Source of the DNA: Sulfurimonas sp.
GTDB taxonomy: Bacteria > Campylobacterota > Campylobacteria > Campylobacterales > Sulfurimonadaceae
DNA: 45,680 nucleotides
NCBI RefSeq assembly: GCF_018698455.1
Contig: NZ_JABIOQ010000064.1
Span: forward strand, 1-45,680
Reading direction: 5' to 3'
Below the pieces are notes generated by a model. It ran no database searches. It was not told the origin of the DNA and saw only the letters and a list, made by a program, of their open reading frames with translations. Each line of letters starts with the position of its first letter. Positions within the stretch are counted from its first letter, which is position 1. Shown here piece by piece: positions 15,232 to 24,742 of this stretch. The position numbers were made by a program, and so were the translations under genes.

Positions 15232-15920
15232 AATCATTTTGGAGTTCTTCAAAAAGAAGTTGGAGGGCTCATCTTTACTCATAAAGATAATAAAGATAAG
15301 TTTCAATAAATTTCAGACTTAAAAAATATTACATTTGGAGCAGTGAATAAAAAGTCTCTTGGTGGATGGCAAATGGCTTGGAAAGAGCTAGTAAACAATG
15401 GGATAGATATTAGTGACTTCAAGTCTTTAGAGTTTCAAGGTACACATGACAAGGTTGTTTATGCTGTTTTAAACAAAGAAGTAGATGTAGGTACTGTTAT
15501 AGCAGCTTTTGAGACATTAAACTCTTTTGCTATAGTTAGCATGCTTTGGGTCTCTTTCATCTGTAATACATTTTTTACTGCTTTTTCTTTAAATGCTTTA
15601 CTATATTTCATTGTCTTGATCCTTGATAAGATTTTATATCATAAGTTTCGGACAACTATCCTGACACAGGGGGACTACAGAGAGTGATTTTGAAAATATA
15701 TAGATAATACACTAGAAACTTCTAATATCATACTTAAAACCTAAGCCGTGTAGCAAACCTATTTGACCCATTCCTTACAACTCCAAGAGGAAGTGGCCAT
15801 AATGCACATATCATTTACAATTTAGTAACCCTAAAACTTTAGGGAACCATGCAAGCTGTTTCCCAAGTATACAAAGGGCTTAAATATACTATGAAGTTCA
15901 GAAATATAAAGTGTTTGTAG
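15232..15920 (+). pseudogene. PhnD-like sensor histidine kinase, remnant split by an insertion-sequence fragment
   Basis: This otherwise gene-free 750-base stretch holds two pieces of one dead gene. From 15232, frame 1 reads as a PhnD-like periplasmic substrate-binding domain: 'N-H-F-G-V-L-Q-K-E-V-G-G-L-I-F', an in-frame TAA at 15307-15309, then 'I-S-D-L-K-N-I-T-F-G', 'L-G-G-W-Q-M-A-W-K-E-L', and 'F-Q-G-T-H-D-K-V-V-Y-A-V-L-N-K-E-V-D-V-G' up to about 15498. After foreign DNA, frame 3 (from about 15750) shows the end of a histidine-kinase ATPase domain: 'A-N-L-F-D-P-F-L-T-T-P-R-G-S-G', 'I-I-Y-N-L-V-T-L-K-L', stop TAG 15840-15842, then 'G-T-M-Q-A-V-S-Q-V-Y-K-G-L-K-Y-T-M-K-F' ending 15920. PhnD-type binding domains fused to kinases are known, so one parent gene is the simplest reading. 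The N-terminus and the dimerisation region are gone. Confidence 0.75.
15499..15690 (-). mobile_element. Fragment of an insertion sequence (transposase HTH N-terminus)
   Basis: On the minus strand an ATG at 15611-15609 opens 'M-K-Y-S-K-A-F-K-E-K-A-V-K-N-V-L', then 'T-I-A-K-E-F-N-V-S', the start of an IS3-type OrfA or related helix-turn-helix transposase. Homology stops after about 36 residues near 15510, where the sequence becomes the PhnD-like piece, so the element is truncated. The bases upstream of its ATG (about 15612-15690) would hold one end of the element; a partner terminal repeat cannot be found because the rest is missing. The boundaries given are approximate. Confidence 0.6.
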
Positions 15921-15934
15921 CCTAATTATGATAG

Positions 15935-15946
15935 GATAAACTTATC
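15935..15946. promoter_or_regulatory. Small palindrome upstream of frdC
   Basis: GATAA-AC-TTATC, an inverted repeat, lies 22 bases before the frdC start in the only untranslated space ahead of the frd operon. GAGGATG (15957-15963) is the Shine-Dalgarno region. The palindrome could be part of an operator or chance in AT-rich DNA. Confidence 0.25.
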
Positions 15947-15968
15947 TAATAAAATAGAGGATGTAAAG

Positions 15969-16733
15969 ATGAGTGATTTGATAGAAGGTTACATTGGGAA
16001 AACTACAAACGGTAAAAAAAGCCGTATACCAGCAAAACTAGACTATATTCAAAGTTTAACGGGTGGATTTTTAGCAATTTTCATGTGGGGACATATGATG
16101 ATGGTTTCTTCCATTCTTGTCTCCAAAGATTTTATGTATTATGTGACAAAATTTCTTGAGGGTAGTTTCATCATAGATGGGGGAAGTCCTCTTATGGTAA
16201 GTATTTTTGTATTTATAGTTTTTGTAATTTTTGTCGTACATGCCGCTCTGGGTATGCGTAAACTTCCTTCTAATTTTAAACAGTACCAAGTCCTTAAAGC
16301 ACATACAAAAAGTATTCAACATCAGGATACTCAACTCTGGGGCTATCAGGCATTTACAGGTTTTGTAATGTTTTTCTTAGGTTCTATTCACCTCTACATC
16401 ATTATGACAAACTCTGCCGATATTGGACCTTATGCTTCAGCAGATAGAGTTTGGAGTGAGTGGATGTGGCCTTTATATATCGCACTTCTTTTAGCTGTAG
16501 AGTTTCATGGGACTATCGGTCTTTATAGACTCTGCATTAAATGGGGATGGTTTGATGGAAAAGACCCTCAGGCAACAAGAAAAAGATTAAAAAAAGTCAA
16601 ATGGGCACTTACAGGATTTTTTCTAACTTTAGGTTTTGCTGCACTTATAGTTTACATGAAAATCGGTATGGAACATGCAGACAAAGTAGGTGAAAAATAT
16701 GTACCTACTTCAATGATAAAAGAGGCTAAATAA
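15969..16733 (+). CDS. frdC: Fumarate reductase cytochrome b subunit
   Basis: A 254-residue dihaem membrane anchor of the Wolinella/Campylobacter type. Five hydrophobic segments are visible. Conserved histidines that fit the four axial haem ligands lie in 'F-M-W-G-H42', 'V-V-H-A-A-L-G', 'G-S-I-H-L-Y' and '[10 protein letters not shown]'. It takes electrons from menaquinol and passes them to FrdB, and so supports fumarate respiration at the inner membrane. The stop overlaps the frdA ATG by one base, in the typical epsilonproteobacterial order C-A-B. Confidence 0.95.
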   Translation: MSDLIEGYIGKTTNGKKSRIPAKLDYIQSLTGGFLAIFMWGHMMMVSSILVSKDFMYYVTKFLEGSFIIDGGSPLMVSIFVFIVFVIFVVHAALGMRKLPSNFKQYQVLKAHTKSIQHQDTQLWGYQAFTGFVMFFLGSIHLYIIMTNSADIGPYASADRVWSEWMWPLYIALLLAVEFHGTIGLYRLCIKWGWFDGKDPQATRKRLKKVKWALTGFFLTLGFAALIVYMKIGMEHADKVGEKYVPTSMIKEAK

Positions 16734-18718
16734 TGAAAATAACTTACTGCGATGCTTTAATAATTGGTGGTGGACTAGCTGGTCTTCGAGCAAGTCTAGC
16801 TGCACAGAAAAAAGGTTTAAATACCATCGTTTTATCTCTAGTTCCTGTTAAACGCTCTCATAGTGCAGCAGCACAAGGTGGTATGCAGGCTTCACTAGGA
16901 AACTCGAAAATGTCTGAGGGAGATAATGAAGACCTTCATTTCTCAGATACAGTAAAGGGGAGTGACTGGGGTTGTGACCAAGAAGTCGCTCGTATGTTTG
17001 TTCATACCGCTCCAAAAGCCATTCGTGAACTTGCTGGCTGGGGTGTTCCTTGGACAAGAGTAAGAGAAGGCTCTCGCGAAGCTGTAATTAATGCAAAAAA
17101 AACAACAATAACAGAAGATGCAGATAGACACGGACTCATCATGTCCCGTGACTTTGGTGGCACAAAAAAATGGCGTACTTGTTATACATCAGATGCAACA
17201 GGTCACACAATGCTTTTTAGTGTGGCAAATGAAGCACTAAAGAATGAAGTCGACATAAGAGATAGAAAAGAAGCTATAAGCCTTATACATGAAAATGAAC
17301 GCTGTTATGGTGCTATAGTTAGAGACTTAATTACTGGTGAACTTGAAGCTTATATATCCAAGGCAACTTGTATCTCTACTGGTGGTTATGGGAGAATCTA
17401 TAAACAGACTACAAATGCAGTTATATGTGAGGGAATGGGTGCAGCGATTGCATTAGAAACAGGAATAGCAACTTTGGGAAATATGGAAGCCGTTCAGTTT
17501 CACCCTACCCCTATAGTTCCATCGGGAATTCTTCTCACTGAAGGATGTCGTGGTGATGGTGGAATTTTAAGAGATGTTGATGGGCATAGATTTATGCCAG
17601 ACTATGAACCTGAAAAAAAAGAACTTGCTTCTCGTGACGTTGTAAGTCGCAGAATGATAGAACACATCAGAAATGGCAAAGGCGTTCCCTCTCCTTATGG
17701 CGACCATATTTGGCTCGATATTTCCATTCTTGGACGTGAACATATAGAAAAAAATCTTCGTGATGTTCAAGAGATTTGTAAGATATTTAACGGAATTGAC
17801 CCTGCTGAAGAAGGTCCAAAAGGTTGGGTTCCTGTTCTACCAATGCAACACTACTCAATGGGTGGGATTCGTACGAAAAAAACAGGTGAATCTCAAAAAC
17901 TAAGTGGACTTTTCTCTTGTGGAGAAGCAGCATGTTGGGATATGCATGGATTTAACAGACTAGGTGGAAACTCGGTGAGTGAAACTGTTGTTGCTGGTAT
18001 GATTGTTGGAAACTACTTTGCCGATTACTGCATAGACAATGAGTTAGATATCAAAACAAGTACTATTGATAAGTTTTTAGCAAAAGAAGAAAAAAACATA
18101 AATACTATTCTTTCCCTTGATGGTGATGAAAGTATTTTCAAAATAAAAGACACAATGCAAAGACTTATGGATAAAAAAGTCGGTATATTTAGAGATGGTG
18201 TACACTTAGGCGAAGCGGTTGTACAACTTGAAGAGTTACTTAAAAAAACAAAAAATATCAATGTAAAATCAAAAGCAAAAGCAGGAAATCCAGAGCTTGA
18301 AGAAGCATATAGAGTTCCAAAAATGCTTAAACTTGCTTTATGTATAGCAAAAGGTGCCCAACAGAGAACTGAGTCTCGTGGAGCACACTACAGAGAAGAC
18401 TTCTTAAAACGCGACGATAAAAACTGGCTCAAACGTACACTCAGTTCTTGGCCTAATGAAAATGACACTATGCCTACAATCTCTTATGAAGATTTAGACA
18501 TAATGAAGATGGAAATGCCTCCTGCATTTAGAGGGTATGGAGCAAAGGGTATGATTATAGAGAATGAGCTCTCTACGAAACGCCAAGAAGAAGTAGATGA
18601 ACTTCGTGAAAAGATGGAAGAAGCAGGCAAAGATAGACACCAAATACAAGATGCTATGATGAACTTTGACCTTCCAATGAACTATAGAGAAAAAAACGAA
18701 AGAATGGGAGAAAAATAA
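16733..18718 (+). CDS. frdA: Fumarate reductase flavoprotein subunit
   Basis: A 661-residue catalytic subunit. The FAD-binding motif '[11 protein letters not shown]' starts at residue 10, and the covalent flavin histidine is H43 in '[10 protein letters not shown]'. Substrate-site elements include 'Q-F-H-P-T-P', 'T-E-G-C-R-G-D-G-G' and the 'S-R-D-V-V-S-R' arginine region; 'H-Y-S-M-G-G-I' follows. Reduces fumarate to succinate on the cytoplasmic side. Its stop overlaps the frdB ATG by one base. Confidence 0.97.
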   Translation: MKITYCDALIIGGGLAGLRASLAAQKKGLNTIVLSLVPVKRSHSAAAQGGMQASLGNSKMSEGDNEDLHFSDTVKGSDWGCDQEVARMFVHTAPKAIRELAGWGVPWTRVREGSREAVINAKKTTITEDADRHGLIMSRDFGGTKKWRTCYTSDATGHTMLFSVANEALKNEVDIRDRKEAISLIHENERCYGAIVRDLITGELEAYISKATCISTGGYGRIYKQTTNAVICEGMGAAIALETGIATLGNMEAVQFHPTPIVPSGILLTEGCRGDGGILRDVDGHRFMPDYEPEKKELASRDVVSRRMIEHIRNGKGVPSPYGDHIWLDISILGREHIEKNLRDVQEICKIFNGIDPAEEGPKGWVPVLPMQHYSMGGIRTKKTGESQKLSGLFSCGEAACWDMHGFNRLGGNSVSETVVAGMIVGNYFADYCIDNELDIKTSTIDKFLAKEEKNINTILSLDGDESIFKIKDTMQRLMDKKVGIFRDGVHLGEAVVQLEELLKKTKNINVKSKAKAGNPELEEAYRVPKMLKLALCIAKGAQQRTESRGAHYREDFLKRDDKNWLKRTLSSWPNENDTMPTISYEDLDIMKMEMPPAFRGYGAKGMIIENELSTKRQEEVDELREKMEEAGKDRHQIQDAMMNFDLPMNYREKNERMGEK

Positions 18719-19437
18719 TGTCAAGAGATATAACAATATCGGTACTCAAGTTTAATCCAAGAGATGAGGACTCTAAACCAGAATTTGTAGAATACAATCT
18801 CAAAGAGACACCTGGAATGACTCTTTTTATTGCCCTTACAAAAATCCGTGAGGAGATAGATGCAGACCTTTCATTTGACTTTGTTTGTCGTGCAGGAATT
18901 TGTGGTTCATGTGGAATGGTAGTTAACGGTGTACCAACACTCGCGTGTAGAACACTTATAGAAAACTATCCTGATGGAAAACTTCAACTTATACCTATGC
19001 CTGCATTTGAACTCATTAAAGACCTTTCTGTTAACACAGGAAAGTGGATGGATAACATGTCAACAAAGGTTGAATCCTGGATAGTTTCAAATGATGAGGT
19101 TGATATCACTAAAATAGAAGAAAAAATGGATCCAGATACTGCTGATGCAGTCTTTGAGTTAGATAGATGTATAGAATGTGGAATTTGTGTAGCATCTTGT
19201 GCAACCGCTCTTATGCGTCCTGACTTTGTAGGGCCTGCTGGACTTAACCGTATAGCAAGGTTTTCTATTGACCCAAGAGATAAACGCACAGATGATGACT
19301 TTTATGAACTCATTGGTGATGACAATGGTATTTTTGGTTGCATGTCACTACTTTCATGCGAAGATCATTGCCCTAAACATCTCCCTCTACAGAATAAGAT
19401 TGCCTACCTTAGAAGAAAACTTGTCTCTGTAAAATGA
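18718..19437 (+). CDS. frdB: Fumarate reductase iron-sulfur subunit
   Basis: A 239-residue electron-transfer subunit. The [2Fe-2S] cysteines are C57, C62, C65 and C77 ('C-R-A-G-I-C-G-S-C' and 'T-L-A-C'). The [4Fe-4S]/[3Fe-4S] part has '[11 protein letters not shown]' and '[13 protein letters not shown]'. It links FrdC haems to FrdA flavin. Last gene of the frd operon proper; the dynamin-like genes begin 9 bases later and are probably co-transcribed. Confidence 0.97.
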   Translation: MSRDITISVLKFNPRDEDSKPEFVEYNLKETPGMTLFIALTKIREEIDADLSFDFVCRAGICGSCGMVVNGVPTLACRTLIENYPDGKLQLIPMPAFELIKDLSVNTGKWMDNMSTKVESWIVSNDEVDITKIEEKMDPDTADAVFELDRCIECGICVASCATALMRPDFVGPAGLNRIARFSIDPRDKRTDDDFYELIGDDNGIFGCMSLLSCEDHCPKHLPLQNKIAYLRRKLVSVK

Positions 19438-19446
19438 GTCTAAGGT

Positions 19447-21654
19447 ATGAGTTTAACTTCTAACTACTTTTTACTATATCATGGAATCAACCTTAAAGAT
19501 GGCTCTTGTGATATACAAATAAACACTAGTACCAATGATGACTTTTTTACAAGTTTAGCCATTATATTGATAGTGTTTAGAAAAGATTTTGAGAAGTTTA
19601 CTATCTTAAAATCTTTTCTTGTCTTTTTTGAGACTTTAAATATTCCTGTCCCACGGACAATTGAAGAACTTTACTCCATACAAAATTCTATTACTAACTA
19701 TCTCGAGTCCAATACTACACAAAAAAATATTGATATATTAAATAATACATTTAACCACCTAAAAGAAGAATCTATTTTAAACTACGATAATCATAAAAAA
19801 ATCCTTTCACTTTTTGAGAAAGTTTCCTTTCCAATAATTACAAAACAAATAACAAAACAAAATAACTTCTCTTTTAAAGATAAAAAAAAAAGAGTTACAT
19901 TACTCATAGAAGAATTTCAACGACAAGTAAAGGATAAAACAAAAGACGATGAGCTCCAAGAGATACATAAGTACTTAGAGGCACAAAAGTTTTCCATTGG
20001 TGTAACAGGTGTCATAAACGCAGGAAAATCAACCCTTCTCAATGCTCTTTTAGGAAAAGAACTTCTAGGGAGTGCAGTCATTCCAGAAACACTCAACCTG
20101 ACCCTTATAAAATATGCTTCAAAGGAAAATGCAAAGGTTTTTTACTGGAGTAAACAAGAATATACTGAAATATTTGGTGAGACTTCAAATGAGTGTATAC
20201 AAGAGAGCCCGAGAGAACAAAACATAGAAGTTAGCGAACTTTCTACATACACATCTGCAAAGAGTGAAAAAAAAGTTTCACAATTTATAAAGTATGTAGA
20301 GCTTGGTGTAGACCTCCCCTTTTTAAGCAATGGTGTAGAGATAGTAGATACCCCAGGTTTAGATGACCCTGTTGTTAAACGCGAAGAAGTGACAAAAGAG
20401 TACATCAGCCGATGTGACATGATGTTACACCTTATGAATGTTTCTCAAAGTGCTACAAATAAAGACGTTGAGTTTCTCATAGATGCTCTCTTATACCAAA
20501 ACATCTCCAAGCTTTTAGTCGTCATAACAAGAGCCGATACAGTTGGTAAAAAAGAGTTGGACGAAGTCATACACTACACCAAAGAGTCTATAAAACAAGA
20601 GTTAATCAGACAAAACAAAAACTCGAAACTTGACTTCATACTTGATACAATAGAGTTTATCCCTATCTCTGCATATATGGCTTTAAATCATAGAATCGGG
20701 AAAGAGCAAGAAGCACTAGATGCAGGGTACACTCTAGAAGATACAGGAATACTTGAAATAGAAAAGTACCTCAATAAAAATCTATTTGGCTCTTCAAGTG
20801 TCAAGGGCGAGCTCATCATAAAGTCTGCTCTCTCACAAATAAAGCATAGCATAGATCAAGAAAGTCAAAGACTTCACTTTGAACTGCAGATGAGTTCAAA
20901 ATCCCAAGAAGAACTAGAGCTAGAGTTAGTAAACTTGAAAGCTAAACGCGAAGAAGAAGAGAAACATATATTTGAAAAACTCGAGAACTTAGAGTATGAA
21001 AACAAAAGAACACAAGAGTATTTACACTCACTTCAAAACTTTTTAAAGAGTGAACTTCTTGAGCTACAGACAACCATAAGACAAAGAGTTGTCACAGATG
21101 TAAGATACTCTCTTGAACAGACAAAAAAAGTCCCTCAAAACTCTAGAATAACTTCTATTGTAGAGACTGCATTTAAAGATGGCATCATAGACATCGTAAG
21201 AGACTACAGATATAAACTCATCAAAAAGCTACAGCTTTTAACGCAGAGTGATGTAGATAAAAGTTATAAAGAGTCCATAAAACATGGGTTTTTAGTGATG
21301 AGTTTAGAACCACTTTTACAAACTCTTGTCAGCTTTACTTCAAATGCAAGACTAAAATCCATTAATGACTTAGACATACAGATAAACACAAGACTCAAAG
21401 AGTACTTTTCTAACATTGAAAATAAAATATATACAAGAGCCGAGTCATTGGCACAAGTGCTTATTCAAGAATTTTTTCATTCTTTAAAAGAACCTCTACT
21501 TCAGATAAAAGAGAAACTTGCACAAGATGAAGAGAGTTTGAGTAAGTACTTACAAACAAATAGCTTATCAAATGCAGTTGAGCATTCATTAGATATCCAT
21601 GAAAAGATAAAAAGCCTTGAATTACTCAATGAAAAGATAGAGGTGATGCAATAA
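19447..21654 (+). CDS. Bacterial dynamin-like GTPase, first of a pair (DLP1-like)
   Basis: A 735-residue large GTPase. An N-terminal region of about 150 residues precedes the GTPase domain, which has P-loop G-V-I-N-A-G-K-S (188-195), switch II D-T-P-G (301-304), and a G4 candidate T-R-A-D near 361. Long helices follow (about 440-735), with a heptad-like Glu/Lys-rich coiled coil around 480-540. The pair occupies the position after frdCAB of the Campylobacter jejuni dynamin-like proteins (Cj0411/Cj0412), whose products form a heterotetramer that bridges membranes. By analogy it acts on the inner membrane. Its last base is shared with the ATG of the partner. Confidence 0.9.
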   Translation: MSLTSNYFLLYHGINLKDGSCDIQINTSTNDDFFTSLAIILIVFRKDFEKFTILKSFLVFFETLNIPVPRTIEELYSIQNSITNYLESNTTQKNIDILNNTFNHLKEESILNYDNHKKILSLFEKVSFPIITKQITKQNNFSFKDKKKRVTLLIEEFQRQVKDKTKDDELQEIHKYLEAQKFSIGVTGVINAGKSTLLNALLGKELLGSAVIPETLNLTLIKYASKENAKVFYWSKQEYTEIFGETSNECIQESPREQNIEVSELSTYTSAKSEKKVSQFIKYVELGVDLPFLSNGVEIVDTPGLDDPVVKREEVTKEYISRCDMMLHLMNVSQSATNKDVEFLIDALLYQNISKLLVVITRADTVGKKELDEVIHYTKESIKQELIRQNKNSKLDFILDTIEFIPISAYMALNHRIGKEQEALDAGYTLEDTGILEIEKYLNKNLFGSSSVKGELIIKSALSQIKHSIDQESQRLHFELQMSSKSQEELELELVNLKAKREEEEKHIFEKLENLEYENKRTQEYLHSLQNFLKSELLELQTTIRQRVVTDVRYSLEQTKKVPQNSRITSIVETAFKDGIIDIVRDYRYKLIKKLQLLTQSDVDKSYKESIKHGFLVMSLEPLLQTLVSFTSNARLKSINDLDIQINTRLKEYFSNIENKIYTRAESLAQVLIQEFFHSLKEPLLQIKEKLAQDEESLSKYLQTNSLSNAVEHSLDIHEKIKSLELLNEKIEVMQ

Positions 21655-23690
21655 TGAATCAAATATCACCTCTTTTAAGTAGTTTCGTTGATGAGTATAA
21701 GCAAGAGCACCAAACACAAGATGTCATCTATGAAAATTCCCTAGTTGGTGATATAAAAAAGATAAGCGACAAACTTCTTGATGAACGATTCCTTCCCTCT
21801 TTACAACTAAAACAGATACTTGATAAACAGATACGTCGTGCAAGGTATCCAATTGAAGTGGCTATAACAGGTCAGTTCTCATCTGGAAAGTCTACCTTTT
21901 TAAACGCCTTACTTAGTAAAGACATACTCCCAACTGGTATAACACCTGTTACTTCAAAAGTGAACTTCATCAACTATGGTGAGGAGTATAAACTAAAAAT
22001 CACCTATCATTCAGGAGCGCAGGAGTACCACTCCATAGAGAACATTTCAAAGTATACAGACCAAAGAGTTCAAAATATAGACAACATAAAGTACCTCACC
22101 ATCTATGCACCCATGGAGATACTAAAAGACATATCTTTTGTTGATACTCCAGGTTTAAACTCTCAGTCACTTCATGACACACAAACTACAAAAAACATAC
22201 TCAGAGATGTTGGTGGAATAATCTGGTTGAGCATGATGGACAATGCTGGGAAGTTAAGTGAAAAAGAGATTTTAGATGAGTATATGCCTCAGTTTAAAAC
22301 AAAATCTCTCTGCGTTTTAAATCAAAAAGATAAGTTTACAGAGGAGCAGATAAATACGACTCAAAAGTATGTAGAAGATAAGTTTAGCAACTACTTTGTT
22401 CAAGTAACCGCAATCTCTTCAAAAATGGCACTTGATGGACGAGTGGATGAGCAATCAACACAGATAGACAACTCCATCGAGTCTCTCATAAAAAAGTTTA
22501 GTAGAAACATCAAAGAAAATGTAAATGAGAATAACTTGGAGTTTTTCAGCAAGGACTTTTCTACATTTCAAAAAGAAATACATAAGATCAAAGAACAAGA
22601 TATAAGCCAAAACGCACAACTCATAAAAGAGTCTAACATACAAGAAGTTTTGGAGTTTATAAATACTGTCATGAGACCAAATGCAAATCGTTCCAAAGAG
22701 TTTGCAATCAAAAAAGACATAAAAAACATGTGTGGCATCTTGTCAAATGAATATCAAGCGATGATAGCAGTTTATACCTCACTAAAAACAATACTGGGGT
22801 CACAAGAAGAACCTACACTGCTCGCGTTTGATGAGATAAATAGACAATACTCTCTAGAACTAGAAAAGATTTATAAGTACATAGAAGAGATACTACAAAA
22901 AATAGCACAAGAAATTTATGAAAATATAAATGAACAAATGTCAGAACGCTATGAATCTTCAAAAGCCCTCTTTAGTCAAAAGCATAAGTTTGAAAAGTTT
23001 GACTACTCCACCTTTTACATAGATAGTGATACCATCTTTAAAAATCTTTTTTACGATAATGATAGACTTAAAAAAATGCTCAAACGCTCAATGAAACTAC
23101 TTCAAACTGTTGAGGATGATATCAACACTGCGTTTGAGAGTATTTACTTCAACATAGAAAAAAAAGTGGTCTCTTGGCAAAGTCGCTATGAACTCATAAA
23201 GAAAAACAGAGAAATATCTTCGGACTTAGAATTTGCCAACATAAGAAAGTTTGCTTCACAAACGCATGAAAACATTCTCAACTCTTACCATATAGCGATG
23301 CTTCAAGACATAGGAAGTTTAAAAGAGAAAAATGCACACTTTAACGCCCTCCTCTCATATTCAAATGAGCAAAAAGTTCAAGCAACTCTCATGTACTTTG
23401 AACAACAAATCCAGCAATCTCAAGAATTACACACATCTGACCCCTCTAGGTTTAATATTCAGAGACCTAGTGAAGATGAAATACTTCATAAACTCAAGGA
23501 TAGTTACTCCTTTCATATGATAGAAGAGTTTTTAAACACTAAGCGCAACTACCTATTTAAAGTTATAAAAGCATCTAAAGAGAACTATGAAGCTATAAAC
23601 AAAGGAAAAAAAGAGTTTTTAGATGAAAGAGTAAAGCCTTATGAAAAGAAGTTGATTGTCTTAGGAGATATAAAAGTTAGTATAAAGTAA
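21654..23690 (+). CDS. Bacterial dynamin-like GTPase, second of a pair (DLP2-like)
   Basis: A 678-residue large GTPase with P-loop G-Q-F-S-S-G-K-S (73-80), switch II D-T-P-G (164-167) and G4-like N-Q-K-D around 222-225. The C-terminal two thirds is helical. Start at 21654 overlaps the stop of the first dynamin gene by one base (TAATG), so the two are coupled and probably made in equal amounts. Expected to assemble with the first protein and to be the membrane-facing member. Note that the P-loop of the first protein carries Asn-Ala where this one carries Ser-Ser. Confidence 0.9.
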   Translation: MNQISPLLSSFVDEYKQEHQTQDVIYENSLVGDIKKISDKLLDERFLPSLQLKQILDKQIRRARYPIEVAITGQFSSGKSTFLNALLSKDILPTGITPVTSKVNFINYGEEYKLKITYHSGAQEYHSIENISKYTDQRVQNIDNIKYLTIYAPMEILKDISFVDTPGLNSQSLHDTQTTKNILRDVGGIIWLSMMDNAGKLSEKEILDEYMPQFKTKSLCVLNQKDKFTEEQINTTQKYVEDKFSNYFVQVTAISSKMALDGRVDEQSTQIDNSIESLIKKFSRNIKENVNENNLEFFSKDFSTFQKEIHKIKEQDISQNAQLIKESNIQEVLEFINTVMRPNANRSKEFAIKKDIKNMCGILSNEYQAMIAVYTSLKTILGSQEEPTLLAFDEINRQYSLELEKIYKYIEEILQKIAQEIYENINEQMSERYESSKALFSQKHKFEKFDYSTFYIDSDTIFKNLFYDNDRLKKMLKRSMKLLQTVEDDINTAFESIYFNIEKKVVSWQSRYELIKKNREISSDLEFANIRKFASQTHENILNSYHIAMLQDIGSLKEKNAHFNALLSYSNEQKVQATLMYFEQQIQQSQELHTSDPSRFNIQRPSEDEILHKLKDSYSFHMIEEFLNTKRNYLFKVIKASKENYEAINKGKKEFLDERVKPYEKKLIVLGDIKVSIK

Positions 23691-23874
23691 GACTTGGGAT
23701 TAATCATGGAGTATATAAACTAATAGGGAGTACTCTCTTTTTTACAAGAAACACAAGAACTATTACCCTAGAAAAATTAATTTACTGGTCTGAAAAAAGG
23801 GAACCATTATACTATCGTTTTGTACTCTCCATTTTTAATCCCTATATCTTCATCTTTTTATTCTAACATCTTGG

Positions 23875-23905
23875 AATTAAAAAATAAGATTTACTGGTTA
23901 ATCTT
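23875..23905 (-). terminator. Terminator of the minus-strand LPS operon
   Basis: Read on the minus strand, AAGATT (23905-23900) pairs with AATCTT (23891-23886) over an eight-base loop, followed by a T-rich run (23885-23875). The stem overlaps the stop codon of the last glycosyltransferase. The remaining 180 bases between this and the dynamin-like gene hold nothing I recognise. Confidence 0.55.
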
Positions 23906-24742
23906 TAGGGGTTCATTATAGCTTTTAATGATTCCATCTTTACAATATACTGTTTTATTTTTTTGTTTTTTCAACATTAAATCAAAATTATTTTTATGTG
24001 CTTCTTTTCTATCTGTTCTGTCATGATTTAAATGAATTAAATTAGCAGCATACCTGCAAGATTTATTTTTTACACCTATAGAATTTAGTCTCCATTCCAC
24101 ATCAATATCATCAGCGATATCACCACTTGGATATGACTCGTCAAATCCATTTATTTTCAACATATCACTTTTAAAAGCAGAGAAGTTACATCCTACTAAA
24201 GTTTTTTTCCTATCAAGTAATTTTATGAGTAATACATATAAAATATTTTTTGGAGATAGATAAATTCCCTGTTCAATATGTCGAGCACCATCTGCTTTAA
24301 AACGACTCCAAAAGCTAAAAAAATCTTTTTCAATTTTTGTAATACTTAGTACTTTTTCTCTTAACTGCTGAGTCATCATATCCCCAGTATTTACTCTTCT
24401 TCCACACAGAACATTATTTGGTTCACTTAATTTCACATGTCCATCCACAAAAGTACTATAAGGTAAACAATCTCCATCAAAGAAAATTAGGTATTCTCCT
24501 TCACTAAGTAATATTGCAGCATTTAATGCTCTTGCTTTTTTCCATCCTTCATCTTTTTGAGAGTGATGTTTTATAACAAAACTAGAACTATATCCCACTA
24601 GAAAATCACTCACTTCCTTCGAGTCATCATCTTCTGCGACAAGAACTTCAAAGTTTTTATATGTCTGCAACTGCAAAGCATCGAGTATTAAACGAAGTGC
24701 TTCAACATCCTTATATGTAGGTATAATAACTGTTACTAGCAT
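23891..24742 (-). CDS. Family 2 glycosyltransferase
   Basis: A 283-residue GT-A enzyme. The N-terminal nucleotide-sugar domain starts 'V-T-V-I-I-P-T-Y-K-D', with 'V-A-E-D-D-D-S' and the metal-binding D-x-D region 'F-F-D-G-D-C-L-P'. A C-terminal part, 'G-C-N-F-S-A-F-K' followed by 'D-D-I-D-V-E-W-R-L', resembles the galactosyltransferase-like 7C domain. Its start overlaps the upstream GT4 gene by 7 bases. As the last gene in the operon it probably adds a sugar to the lipopolysaccharide core; the sugar cannot be told from sequence. Confidence 0.85.
   Translation of the reverse strand: MLVTVIIPTYKDVEALRLILDALQLQTYKNFEVLVAEDDDSKEVSDFLVGYSSSFVIKHHSQKDEGWKKARALNAAILLSEGEYLIFFDGDCLPYSTFVDGHVKLSEPNNVLCGRRVNTGDMMTQQLREKVLSITKIEKDFFSFWSRFKADGARHIEQGIYLSPKNILYVLLIKLLDRKKTLVGCNFSAFKSDMLKINGFDESYPSGDIADDIDVEWRLNSIGVKNKSCRYAANLIHLNHDRTDRKEAHKNNFDLMLKKQKNKTVYCKDGIIKSYNEPLKINQ

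Noticed and set aside
15343-15687. A 114-codon plus-strand reading frame that looks like a membrane protein
   Set aside because: The first half is the PhnD-like remnant and the hydrophobic second half is the complement of a transposase N-terminus, so it is a chimera of two relics, not a gene.
23691-23870. GGGAGTACTCTC followed by six T bases as a terminator of the dynamin-like operon
   Set aside because: The palindrome GAGTACTC leaves no room for a loop, so the hairpin is implausible. No other structure or gene was seen in this stretch.
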